Below, piece after piece: positions 38,706 through 49,570 of a DNA stretch of 64,000 nt. The translations under genes were made by a program, and so were the position numbers. This stretch comes from Diplonema papillatum. Its lineage: Eukaryota; Euglenozoa; Diplonemea; Diplonemida; Diplonemidae. The DNA is taken from contig JAPJBO010000935.1 in the NCBI GenBank assembly GCA_030068145.1, positions 1-64,000 on the forward strand. Reading direction: 5' to 3'. Numbering within the stretch: the first letter of the stretch is position 1; each line of letters opens with the position of its first letter. Below the pieces are notes generated by a model, which saw only the letters and a list, made by a program, of their open reading frames with translations, did no database searches and was not told the DNA's origin.

Positions 38706-41408
38706 ATGAGGTTAACAAACACACTGTCTTGTTTCTTGTTTAACACAAAGTCAGCCAGGCCCAAACCAAGTAACATGTCGCTTGCGAGTTTCGGTTTCCG
38801 TGCGGCCGCTGCACGTGGCCCCTCAGACGAAACCATCCAGTTCGACTACGCGAACTGGAGAGGACCGAAGCTTGAGAAGCAAGCAAGCCTCAGGCGCATC
38901 AACCAGGGGACAGGCAGCAACAGGCTGAAGAACGCCGAGTTGCTGGCTAAGGTGAAGGCCTACGATGCTGCTCAAAAGAAGATCGCCGCCGAGAATGCTC
39001 TCACTGCTCGCACATCAGCCGAAGACCTGCCCGCTCAAGCAGAAGTTGCCATCCCAACACCACCTGCTGCAGTTGAACCCCCCGCATTTGAAGGCTACGA
39101 GGTTGTTGCCGAGTATGAGTCGGACCCAGATGATGACAGTCTTGTCGGACTTTCCGTTCTTGCTTTAGTAGCTGTCGTGGTCGTGATCCTGTCCGGTTCA
39201 GCAGTGGCATTTGAGCCGATTGTTGTTGACGACGAGCCCGCTCCTGAGTCGGAAGAAAACACGAAGTTTCGTACATTTGGCAGTGGCAAAATTCTGCGAT
39301 CCACTGTTGACAGGTGGCTTGCCGAGTATCCATGGCTCGATGTGTCAGATGCGGGGGCCCAGTGCAAGGTTTGCAGCCAAAAGTTTCCGCGTACAAGAGC
39401 AGTCCTCATCAACATGCCTTACGCCGACCAAACGCACCTCCGAAACCGCATGAAGAAGCACGAAACGTCCGCCGAGCATGTTTCTGTCTCTGACATTATG
39501 ACAAACCTTCGTTCAGGTGTCAGTAAGATGCGGGCTCAACTGCGCAAGATTGTCAAAACAATCTTTAAAATCGCACGCCTGGAAATCCCCCACACGGTGC
39601 ACGTGCACGACTTGCTATCCTTCTTTTCTTGCTTGCACCAGGACCGCGATTTCTGTGCTTGGCTGAAGCAGGATGTGACGTATACATCGTCAACTGTGGT
39701 GAGAGAGCTTCTGGAGTTGATCGGCTTGGTATTAGAGAAGCGGCTGTACACCGAGATTAGGGAGTCCCGGTTTTGGTCAGCCACAGCAGATGCAACAACC
39801 GACGTGACGGGAAAGCACCAACTTGTGGCCACCGTTCGTTACCTCAGGAGAAATGCTGTCCAAGAGCGCTTCATTGGCCTTGAAGTCCTGCACGATCAAA
39901 CTGCAACCGGCTACGCAACGAAGATAAAGCAGATGCTGTGTTATCTCCCGAAGGGCTCGTTCGTATCCTGCTCGTTTGATGGGGCTTCGGCGATGTCTGG
40001 GAAGTTTCAGGGTGCCGAGAAGAAGGTTCGCGGTGGGATCAATGCTACTGCGCTCTTCATGTGGTGTTGTGCCCACGTCCTCAACCTCCTTGCCCAGGAT
40101 GGCATAAAAGCAGTTGCGTTCATGGGAGACTTCTTCAGAACCGTCCGCGCCCTTTGGCTGATCTTCTCCGACTCCGACATCAACAAGCTACTTCTGAGCA
40201 GCGTATTCGCAGACCCGACATTTGCAGCGATGTGTGAGAAGGTGAATCGTGCCCTGGTGGAGCCGTCCGATACACGCTGGCTGGCCTACTGGAGAAGTGT
40301 CTCTGTCATCCGTATGCAGTATTCTGCAATACGCGAAGCCCTTAGACGCATCTGGAACGAGCGGAACAGCACCCACGCAGAGCACCTGTACAAAGAGGTG
40401 AGTAAGCCGCAATTTTTTGCATGTCTTGCACTTGCGTGTGACGTTCTGGAAAAGCTGCATGCAATCTCTCTTGTTTTCCAAGGAACCGCGACCACCATCT
40501 CGGATGTTTGCAGAGAAGTGGACTCGCTCGAAGCAGAATTGAGGGCACTAAGCTCGGAAGAAAGGGCCAAAAAGATCACGAAATACTACACTTGCTGGCG
40601 CCGTTCGTTCTTCGAAGCGACCAACGTTGCCGTTACCCCTGCAGCGTTCAGCACATTCCATCAGACTATCGCCTCCCCATACATTGCTGCACTCCTCAAG
40701 TCCACAACGGTCCGGTTTGAATCCAAGGAAGTTCTTCGGCACTTCGTTGTCTTTGACCGCATTGCGTGGCCAGAGGGCGCGCACCTTACAAACTGGGGGG
40801 ATGAACACATCCGGGAGCTCTACAGATACTACAGCAAGCCCGGCCGGGTCACGTACCGACAATATGAAGTGGACGTGCCAGCAACAGACACGATGCCTCG
40901 ACCCACATACAGCACCACTCGCTCGGAAACGAAGACAGACCACGGCACTCCCCTTTTGCACGGAATGACCGAGGCAGACCTGGTGAGAGACTGGACCCTA
41001 CTTAAGGAGGTTCTACGCGCCTCAAGATACTCCAAAAATGCACACGCGGTGTATCAAGCCTTCGCCCCTGATGGCACTGCGAGTGCCCGCATGCAGCCAT
41101 TGAGACAACTGGTCGAACTGGCACAGACCATTGTCAGTTCCTCTGCAGAAAGTGAACGCCAGTTCAGTACCCTGGCCCGTGTAAAGACCCGACTGCGCAA
41201 CCGCATGCTGAACACGACACTGCGCGCCCTCTTTTTCATCGAAGACACCGATGAGAAGGAGATGGACGACGCGACTGCGGAGGAGGTAATCGACCTTTTT
41301 ACTTCTGGCTTCGCAGCCGAAGCCCTAAGGGCAGCATGGTTTGCTGGAGAGTCTGAGCCGGTGGAGAAGGTAGCGAAAAAGCGCAAAATTGACTTGACAC
41401 TACCCTGA
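38706..41408 (+). CDS. hAT-type transposase, 900 residues, intact
   Basis: Single open frame, ATG at 38706 (an alternative Met at 38775 begins MSLASFGFRAAAARG). The N-terminal 140 residues are Ala/Glu-rich. Residues 146-169 are a strongly hydrophobic stretch (LVGLSVLALVAVVVVILSGS). A zinc finger with C220, C223, H252 and H258 (TTF/BED type) follows. The RNase H-like catalytic domain of the ZMYM/ZNF862-like hAT branch is recognisable: FWSATADATTDVTGKHQL (first Asp), CSFDGASAMSG (second Asp) and CCAHVLNLL. The C-terminal dimerisation block is SSSAESERQFSTLARVKTRL, with the catalytic Glu region before it. A basic tail (KKRKIDLTLP) looks like a nuclear signal. No TIR or 8-bp duplication was located, so I cannot say whether it is a whole element or a domesticated gene. 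Confidence 0.87.
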   Translation: MRLTNTLSCFLFNTKSARPKPSNMSLASFGFRAAAARGPSDETIQFDYANWRGPKLEKQASLRRINQGTGSNRLKNAELLAKVKAYDAAQKKIAAENALTARTSAEDLPAQAEVAIPTPPAAVEPPAFEGYEVVAEYESDPDDDSLVGLSVLALVAVVVVILSGSAVAFEPIVVDDEPAPESEENTKFRTFGSGKILRSTVDRWLAEYPWLDVSDAGAQCKVCSQKFPRTRAVLINMPYADQTHLRNRMKKHETSAEHVSVSDIMTNLRSGVSKMRAQLRKIVKTIFKIARLEIPHTVHVHDLLSFFSCLHQDRDFCAWLKQDVTYTSSTVVRELLELIGLVLEKRLYTEIRESRFWSATADATTDVTGKHQLVATVRYLRRNAVQERFIGLEVLHDQTATGYATKIKQMLCYLPKGSFVSCSFDGASAMSGKFQGAEKKVRGGINATALFMWCCAHVLNLLAQDGIKAVAFMGDFFRTVRALWLIFSDSDINKLLLSSVFADPTFAAMCEKVNRALVEPSDTRWLAYWRSVSVIRMQYSAIREALRRIWNERNSTHAEHLYKEVSKPQFFACLALACDVLEKLHAISLVFQGTATTISDVCREVDSLEAELRALSSEERAKKITKYYTCWRRSFFEATNVAVTPAAFSTFHQTIASPYIAALLKSTTVRFESKEVLRHFVVFDRIAWPEGAHLTNWGDEHIRELYRYYSKPGRVTYRQYEVDVPATDTMPRPTYSTTRSETKTDHGTPLLHGMTEADLVRDWTLLKEVLRASRYSKNAHAVYQAFAPDGTASARMQPLRQLVELAQTIVSSSAESERQFSTLARVKTRLRNRMLNTTLRALFFIEDTDEKEMDDATAEEVIDLFTSGFAAEALRAAWFAGESEPVEKVAKKRKIDLTLP

Positions 41409-41694
41409 AACCTTGCTGCACCTCCTTGTCCTGTCTTGACTTCTTCTTTTGTTAACTTGTACCCGTCCCTTCCACCAGACCAACCGCACGTATTCTCCGA
41501 CTCTCTCTTCCTCCTTGCACCACGAACCGCCGAAGACTCAGAATGGAAGGACAGATGCGGGTGGACGGGCTCTGTACGACGTGAGGGCGAGAAAAATTTT
41601 CTCGCTGACAGAAGAAATTTTTTCGCCAGCATTTTTGGCCTTGCTGGCGGGCAGAATAACCCCTGGAAAAATCGCAAAAAAAAAAAAAAAAAAT

Positions 41695-41764
41695 CGGACC
41701 GGGGGAATCGAACCACGGCCTACGGGGGCCCAGGAGGGTGCGGTAGCCGTTAGGCTATGTTGCC
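41695..41764 (-). repeat. tRNA-like element with T-run terminator
   Basis: On the minus strand it has A box TAGCCTAACGG and B box GTGGTTCGATTCC, then CCCGGTCCGATTTTTTT, a Pol III terminator. The 5' GGCAACA does not pair with the 3' end, so it is a tRNA-derived repeat and not a functional tRNA gene. Confidence 0.65.
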
Positions 41765-41975
41765 AAACCTCGAGCCAAAATTCGCTTTTAGCGCCCGCTC
41801 AGGTGGAATTCTTATCGGAAGGTGCGAGATCGCCATTTACTCGTACTCGTTTTCAGTGTCCCAGGACGGTATTTCTGCCCTCTGGGAGCGTATTTCGCCC
41901 GGTTTGCGAAGAACTCAAAATGAGTCCAAAATTATCACTCGGTAGTGAACAAGAAATTTCTTCGCCGTTTTTTTA

Positions 41976-42043
41976 GCCCATGGTCCAGAGGTTACCACAC
42001 CCACACAGGGGTTTGGGGGTCGGTGGTTCGATTCCTGCCGGAA
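41976..42043 (+). repeat. tRNA-like element, plus strand
   Basis: A box TGGTCCAGAGGTTA, B box GGTGGTTCGATTCC, then CGTTTTTTT as a Pol III terminator. It is opposite in orientation to the tRNA-like copy 210 bp upstream and differs in sequence. The flanking 42,180-42,345 has pieces also seen at 26,545 and 12,300 (GTGTCACAGATTT, TTGCATGTTCATAGGACCTC). Confidence 0.65.
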
Positions 42044-42949
42044 ATCGTTTTTTTGGGTTTTTGAAACAGCCGCATAACCGACCTTTTGTCCATCTGCACG
42101 CCAGATTTTGGTCGCCACGCAAGCTGATTGCTTGCCCATAATCGCCAGGGATAGCTCTTTCCATCCCAAAAAAAATTTCCCAAAAATTCCAAAATTTTGA
42201 TCCAAAACGGGCTGCTTTTCAGACGGAAAATCTGTGACACTTTTTCGTGGAATGAGTGATACACTTTTTCATAGACAAAAGCCGGGTTGGCTCAAATAGA
42301 GGCTATTCACATTGCATGTTCATAGGACCTCCAGTCGCGAAAAATAATCCATATGCCCGGCGCAAACGGCACAAACCGGAAAAACTCAAGGGGGGTCCGA
42401 TTTTTTATTTTGCACCACCCCTTCAGGTTCTGGCAGGTGATCGCTGCAATCAAGCTAAACCGACTGCACCAGGGTCGAGTAAAAACCAACACCAATACAT
42501 ATGTAAGGCGGCACCGAAAGTGTAGGTCCACCGCAGAAGGTACCCGGAATGCTTTGCCATTCAGCGCTAAATGCACATCTCTGACAGAGGAACCACTATT
42601 TTCCAAAGCCTCCAGAGGGCAAGCCCGGTTGTGCTTGACGCAACGGACTACAACCGACCACCAGCCAGCAATTGCCTCAAAGTCCCCGATACTACGAGCC
42701 TAGTACAAGCAGATTAACCCTCTGCCCTCGCTGTTTCCAAATGAAGCATCATTTCCAAATTCATGTGTCATGCTGGCTCTTGCCGGATGCTAGCGAACGA
42801 GCTTCGTTACTTCACCACCGCGCCGTAGCCTCCCTTGTGCCCTGGGTTCCATGATTGGCTGTTCTCGGCCGGTATGCCCGAGTCGGTGTTTCCTCGTCTT
42901 TACACTTCTTCTTCGATTGTTTAACCCCAACGTCCGGGTCTGCATCGAT

Positions 42950-43300
42950 GTCAGTCCGGCGTTTGCGCAAACCCTAACCTTTTTACCCAGTCCGGCGTTT
43001 TTGCCGAGTCCGGCGTTTGTGCAAACCCGAACCTTTTGCCAGTCCGGCATTTGTGCAACCCGAACCGTTTTGCCCAGTCCGGCGTTTGTGCAAACCCGAA
43101 CCTTTTTGCCGGTCCGGCGTTTGTCCAACCCGAATCGTTTTGTTGGTGCAAACCCGCACCTTTTGCCCAGTCCGACGGTTGTGCAAACCCGAGCCTTTTT
43201 GTCCAGTCCTGCGTTGGTGCAAACCCGAACCTTTTTGCCCAGTCCGGCGTTTGTGAAACCCCGAATCTTCCGGCGTTTGTGCAAACCCGAACCCGTTGAA
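42950..43300. repeat. Tandem array of a ~30-37 bp unit
   Basis: About ten copies of GTCCGGCGTTTGTGCAAACC plus a CGAACCTTTTTGCCCA tail, with variable spacer length. All frames across it are open and encode periodic peptides, which I do not call as genes. Confidence 0.88.
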
Positions 43301-43536
43301 CCCTGATGATGCCAAGCTCGGCATTTGGTGGCAAGTTCGGGGACTGGTGCTAAGTTTGGGATGATACCAAGTTCGGGGCGCGTACCCGGGGGGGAGGGCC
43401 CCCCCGGACCCCCCCCGGAAAACCCTGATGCTAAGTTCGGATAATGGCAAGTTGGGGGCCCTTATCCAGGGGGGAGGGCCCCCTGGTGAACCTTTGATGC
43501 TGAGTGCACTGAGTGCGGACCCGGAAAAAAGTCCAC

Positions 43537-43603
43537 CGGCGGGAACCGAACCTCCCACCCGTAGGCCAGGAAGGTCGTCCACTGACTGTGCCACGCCGTT
43601 GTC
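43537..43603 (-). repeat. tRNA-like element (B box GGTTCGGTTCC)
   Basis: On the minus strand it has A-box region GTGGCACAGTCAGTGGAC and T-arm GGGAGGTTCGGTTCCCGCC. A further distinct tRNA-like family. 43,380-43,500 holds short duplicated segments (GGGGGGAGGGCCCCC), 43,620-43,870 nothing identifiable. Confidence 0.6.
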
Positions 43604-43871
43604 CGCCGCGGGAAAATTTTTCGACGAATTGTGAATTCTCAAAAATACCAAAAAAAAACCGGTAGAGAAATGTCCGGGATGGGGGTACCCCCAGAAAAGT
43701 GGGATAGCTCGCTAGAGAGCTAAATTTGAGAATTTCAAATTTACCAAACCTCTAGACTCGGAAAGTAGATAGCTACCTGGTAGCTACCTTCTGACACCCA
43801 CGAACGGAAACGATTGAAAACATGTGGGGAAGCTTTGATGTAAATTACTTATCTGCTCAAAGGTTCTAGGA

Positions 43872-46800
43872 CCTGAAGCTGCTACACCGAAGTTTACGAA
43901 GCGACTTGTTGTGCAACCAAATGTGCAACATGTGAAGCTTAAACGTCAACCCGTCTTTCTACAGATGCAAGGGAGGACAAGGTGGTGTGAAGCCACTGGT
44001 CCGTCTCTGGTCCTTGGGAGGGGGGCAAACATGCTCAGCGAAGTCAAGCAAATTGATGCTGTTCGTGAATCCATCCGCAAGTACCCGTACAATGCCAGCG
44101 GACAGTCTCACAAAGAGGACAAGAAGTTACCGTTGGTGGAGCTGATGAACAAGGCCAGGGCAATCCAACGGGAGATGGTGTCGATTCAGTGCGTCGAAGC
44201 TGTGTTCCTCGCACTTCTTCTAACGCACCCCTTGCGTGTAATCCGGTATGTACTTCTTGACTATGCTAGATCTGAAAAGAATGAAGAAATAGTTCCAGCA
44301 TTACTCGTGGTATTTATGCCAACTAGGGACAAGAAGGCCGGACGAGTGCATCTTCTGTAGTGTTTGCAGCACAAGGGATAGCCAGACAGACTTCGCTGTG
44401 ACGAGGACGGACAGACAGTGCTCGCAATGCATCACGGCATACGTCTCGACCCTCGGCCGGCGCAAGAAGGTAACACCGTCAACACAGATTTGGCATCTCG
44501 TTCACGTCACAAGATGAGACCGGTGTGAAGCATCGGCATCTTGTTCTCGGTCTGAAGGAAAACAGCTGTTACGGTGCTCTCGGCATTTCCCGGTCGGAAA
44601 TGCTGATGTCGAAGCCGATGACATACCCGAATTTGTGGGCTCTAGTGCACGACTTTCTGGAAGGCTACGCGCTCGAGAATCATTCTGTGCTGTCGGTAAC
44701 CCTGAGTGAGGTCATCCCGCGGGTGTCGACGCACGTGGTAAAGTGGAAGGCTTTGAAGGTACCCTTTGACAAAGCGAAGAGCGCGGTAAAGAGGATCTTC
44801 AGCTTTTTCTCAGACCCGGCGCCGCCTTCCCTCTATGGTCCGAGGTGCGACCCCTTGACGAAAAAACAAGTTGTTTTCTTCAGCGCCTCCGTGCTGCAGG
44901 CACTCGGCCAACCAGAGACCGCATTCCCTGTGCAGAGTGCACGGAAAACGTCACTCCAGGAGAAGGAACCACTCACAGGCCCAGCCGATCAACAAAATAG
45001 TGCGACAATGCCCAATCCCCGTAAAAGAGACGGACACCGGTCGTCGCGCCGTTCTGTTTCTCTCCCGTCGAAGACCACACAGGCGTGGACCATGCACGAG
45101 AAGGCCCCGGAGCAGAACCTACAACGAAAGGAATCCCCCGCCGGTGGTGCCAGTCCAGACCCACCCGGCACCCGTGCACTGGGTTCGTTGTGTCTGCAGT
45201 CAGCCGACCGGGGCAAGACGACGAATTGGCGTGTCAAAGCACGATCTCAAAGCCCTGGTACTCGCGGTCGACGGGTTTGTCTTGAAGCCGAACGCAAGGA
45301 CTCATCACAAAACGACAAAACGGGCTCGTGCTTAACGTGGCGCACCGTGCCACCGAGGCGCCTCAGCGCGTCCTTTCACCGAGGCAAGACGACAAAGGCG
45401 ACGCGGTCCCAGAGCCCAGATCCTAGTCCTGAAAACGAGGCGAACGACTCAAGCGACAAGACGGGCTCGTGCCTAACGTGGCGCACCACGTCGCCGAGGC
45501 GCCTCAGCGCATCGTTTCATCGAGGCAAGACGGCGAAGGCGGCGCGGTCTCCAAGCCCAGATCCTGGTCCTAAAAACGAGGCCACCGACTCAGGCGACAA
45601 GGCGGGCCCAGGCCTTCCGAAGCGCACCACGTCTCCGAGGAGCTTTCGGGCGAGTGACAGCCTCGTTTCTTCACCGAACCGAGGAAAGACTGGGCGGTCT
45701 CGAACCCCGGATCCCAACGCTGCTGAGCGTGTGAACGGGATCGACGGGCTCAAAACCTCTGGTAACAAGCCGGGTTTATGCTTTCCAAAGCGCACCACGT
45801 CACCGAGGTGCCAATTTCGGGCAAGCAAGAGCCTCATTAGTTTGTCGGATCGAGGCAAGACGGGACTGAAAAGCTTGCGGTCTCAGAGCCCTGATCCCAG
45901 CAGCGCTGAGAGAGTGAACGGGGTTGACGGGTCCAAATCCTTAGGGAGCAAGATGAATTCAGGCCTTCCAAAGCGCACTACGTCTCCTAGAAGCTTTCGA
46001 GCAAGCGAAAGTTTCATTTCTTCACCGGATAGGGGGAAAACGGGCGTGCGGTCCCAAAGCCCTGGTCCGAGCGGATGCGTGAGAATGAACGGAGTTGACG
46101 GAGCTAAAGTCGCAGGTAGCAAAGGAGGTTCGTGCTTTGCGAAGCGCACCACGTCCCCGCGGAGCTTTCGGGCAAGCGACAGCTTCGTTTCTGCGCTGGA
46201 ACGGGGCAAGACAGGACCAAACGTCTTGCGGTCTCTAAGCCCGGACGGCGCTGAGGGACTGAACGGCACTGACGGACCTAACACCTCAGGCAACAAGGCG
46301 GCCCCGTGCTTCGCAAAGCGCACCACATCTCCAAGGAGCTTCCGGGCGAGTGACAGCCTTGTCGCTTCACCGGATCGGGGGAAGGCGAGCCGATCTCGAA
46401 GCCGCGGCGCTGATGAGAAAAGGCGTGCCCATAGAAGCGCAGCCAACAACTCGAACGACAAGTGCGCAGCGGGGCGCACCACGTCGCCGAGGAATGTCCG
46501 GGCAGCTGACGGCAGGCCCCGCAATCCGTCCCCGCACCGAAAGCGCAGCGATGCTGCCGCTTCCAATTCCGAGCCGCTCGCCTCGCCTGCGCGTGGTGCG
46601 AGCGTCCTCTCGGCTTGCCTTCAGAGTCCCGATCTCCGGTCCCCGATCACGGCCGCGTCAGATTGCGTCCTCAAATCGCCCTTGGCTGTTGCCAGCTTCC
46701 ATTCGTCGGTCGGCTCCCAGGAGGGCGACGCAACCCCTTTAGAAGCCACCGCGACGACCAACCCACCTGCAACCGCCGCGACCGACCCGGAAACCGCCGG

Positions 46801-48854
46801 CCTGTCTTCTTCGGTCACCGCCAACGGTATCGCATCCCCCCTGTATGGCGGATCCTGCAGACCGGGGCTTTCCAGTTCCTGTTTCAGCTCCTCTCCCACC
46901 GCCAACCCGACATCCCCCGACAAGTATCCGTCCTCGGCTCGCGCTCATGAGCTCCCGCCTGCCAATGTATGCAGCATGCTCTTCTGTCAGAAGGTTTCAG
47001 GTCTTGAATTCAATGGCACCGGATCGCCAAGGGCCTATCAAGCTGAGCAGGTCGGTCTCCCGAAGCTCAGGCAAAGGGACCCGGTTGCCGCGAATGCTGT
47101 TGTGTTGTCTGTCGCAGCTAGCAGCCAGAGCCGCACCCCGCCGCCTTCAGGCTCCCGGCCACGCGGCCGAGCTGCACGCGAACTGCAGCAGCAGCAGCAG
47201 AAGCTGCGGCGTACGAGGAGCGACGGTTCGCGCGCCTCGAAGGCGGTCGACCGGCAGGCATCGTTCTCCAGCTCGCCTGCGGCGAGGTGCCTTGCGAAAG
47301 GCCCCGCCAAAGCCGGTGGCACGCCGGCGGCAGCGCCGCCCGAGCCCCGCAGCTGCAGCGCAGGACAACCTGCCGAAGCCAGCGCCGGCGGCCCGTGCAC
47401 TCCGACCGCCACCCCGGCGCACCGCAGCAGCGCGGCTGCCGACACCACCCGACCCGCAGCCGCTCTGCACGGCACACCCGCCCCGGACGGCACCCGCCCC
47501 GACCACAGCTCCGGCACCCTCACGCTCGACTGCAGCACTCCGCGAACCGCCCTGAAGGGATCTCCCACGACCCCAGGTGGGAAGTCGTTCCCCGATCCGA
47601 GTGTACCGGCCGGAGCAGTGGGAGCACAGTCGGCCAGCGACTCTGAAGCTGTCGCGCGACAGCGTGCTACCGACATGGAGGACGCCGCCGCCAGCCGTCA
47701 CGACGGAAACCCCGATGCGGCGATGGAAAGCACGCGCACCCGCGCGGAGACCTGCGGCTCAGAGTTCGTCGTGCCCTCGCAGAATAGCGAAACGGGCGTC
47801 TTCGAACCTGGCCGCGAAAGGTGCTTCGAGGAAAGCCCCGGCGACGCTGTGCAACGCGCAGCGGCGTCTTCTTCAAGTCGCGGACAGAGCAGCGCCTTGG
47901 GCAAAGCCAGCGCTGTTGCCGCCGTCGCTGCCGCGGCTGCTGCCGCTGCGGTGGAAAGCGACACTGCGGCGGCGGCGGCGGCGAACGACGCGGCCCAACC
48001 GGCTGCCGCCGTTGCCGGAAAATCGCCGCTAACGGCTGCCGCCGCCGCCGCGGACGTCGCACCTCCGACAGCTGTTGCTGCAGCTGCTGCGAACAACGGA
48101 GCTCCAGTAGCCGCTGCCCGCCAGCAAAATGGCGAAGGGTCGCCCGCGCCGGCCGGCGGCTGCGTCTCGATGGCTGTGATCTGCGCCGTTTGCAGGCCAG
48201 CGTTCGGCGGGGCCGAATTGTCGGTCAGCGCCCTCTGCTGCTGCTCCGGCGCCGCCTCCGCTCACACCTGGTCCGGGGCGCTCGCCGTCCTCGCCATCGC
48301 AAGCGCGGCAGGGGCAGAGGCAGCGGGGAACCCCGGCTGCAGCGCGGCGATGCGCGCGGGTCCCGCAGCTGCCGCCGAGCAGCAGCGCGCCGCGCACCCC
48401 CCGCAAACAAGCCCCGCGGCAGAGGCAGCAGGGAAGCCTGCCTGGGGCGCTGCGGCGCACGCGGATGCCACAAATGCTGCCAACCAGCAGCACACGGCGT
48501 CCCTCGCGGCAGAGACAGCGGAGAAGCCTGCCTGCAGTGCGGCGGTGCCCGCGGGAGCCGCCGCAAATGCCGCCAAGCAGGAAGCCAGCCCCGCGGCAGA
48601 GGCGGCAGAGAAACCCGCCTGCAGCGCTGCCGCGAATGCGGCCAAGCAGCAGCACGCCGCGCAAGTGGCGGTCAAGCCGAGCGGCGCCGCCGGCCACAAA
48701 CCGCATGCGGGTGGCGGCAAGCCAGGCGGCCAGAAGACTCTGGCCCGCACCTCCGGCAGGAGCCCGCGGGCCCAGCGGCCGCCGCCGCAGGCGCAGGCGC
48801 GCGCGGATGCGCAGCCGCCGAAGAAGCAGCCCCCCGGCAAACCCCACCGCGGCC

Positions 48855-48887
<33 letters not shown>

Positions 48888-49570
48888 GCGCCAGCGGCAA
48901 CGGCGGCGCGGCGGCGAAACCGCGGTTCTCGTCGCCCGGTCCGGGTAACCGTGGTGGCCCCGCCGGCGGCCGCGCCAACAACGGCAGCGGCACCACCAAC
49001 CCCGGCGCCAACGCCAACGGCAACGGCATCCACAACGGCAATGCGAACGCCAACAGCAGCAGCGGCAATGGCAACACCAACGCCAACGCCAACAACGGCA
49101 ACCGCAACGGCAGTGCAAGCGCCAACAACGGCAACGGCGATGCCAACACCAACGCCAATGCCAACGCCAACGCCAACGGCAACCGCAACGGCAATGCAAA
49201 CGCCAACAACCGCAACGGCAACTGCAATATCATCGCCAACGCCAACCGCAACGACAACGCCAACGATAACCACAACGGCAACACCAACGCCAACGGGAAC
49301 CGCTGTGGCAACGGCGGCGCGGCGGCGAAACCGCTGTTCTCGTCGCCCGGTCCGAACGCGCGCGGCCCCGCCGGCGGCCGCGCGAAGGCCGAGCTGCGCT
49401 CGAAGACGCTGCTGCACCCGCTGCTGGCCTCGCTCTCGCTGGCGCCGTCGCACGCGCTGCAGCCCTCTGGGTTCCGCGGCCGGCAGGCCGCGTGCTCGCC
49501 CCTCCTCGTCCGGAGGCGGAAGCCGGCGCTCGTCGCCGCCGACACCCGCGGGTGCTCGCTGGTCATCTGA
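43872..49570 (+). CDS. Vasohibin-family tubulin carboxypeptidase with a very long C-terminal extension
   Basis: Exon A (open from about 43872; true first exon not identified) ends at 44245. A 242-bp GT-AG intron (GTATGT...ACACAG, 44246-44487) follows, and exon B runs from 44488 to TGA at 49568-49570. The split codon CGA restores the frame. The core reads LPLVELMNKARAIQRE, SIQCVEAVFLALLLT, RFGISFTS, KHRHLVLGL, YGALGISRSEMLMSKP and WALVHDF, matching vasohibins. The Cys (44190-44192), His (44537-44539) and Ser (44588-44590) codons are 35 and 17 residues apart, the spacing of the human VASH1 triad C169-H204-S221. Vasohibins, with the partner SVBP, remove the C-terminal Tyr of alpha-tubulin. Human VASH1 has 365 residues; this product would exceed 1800, with eight Ser/Pro repeats (about 45328-46570), an Ala/Pro-rich region, and an Asn/Gly/Ala tract (about 48980-49310). 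No SVBP is seen here. Confidence 0.85.
44246..44487 (+). other. Intron of the vasohibin gene
   Basis: Donor CCG|GTATGT, acceptor ACACAG|ATTTGG. Removing it joins VIR to RFGISFTS and gives the family spacing of catalytic residues. Reading on into the intron gives unrelated sequence and a stop at 44360. Confidence 0.85.

Noticed and set aside
41695-41764. Functional tRNA gene
   Set aside because: The A and B boxes are good, but the acceptor arms do not pair and the anticodon stem is not formed.
43017-43299. Periodic Cys/Pro-rich peptides encoded by the 30-37 bp array
   Set aside because: All frames of the array are open, on both strands; no start context or flanking coding sequence.
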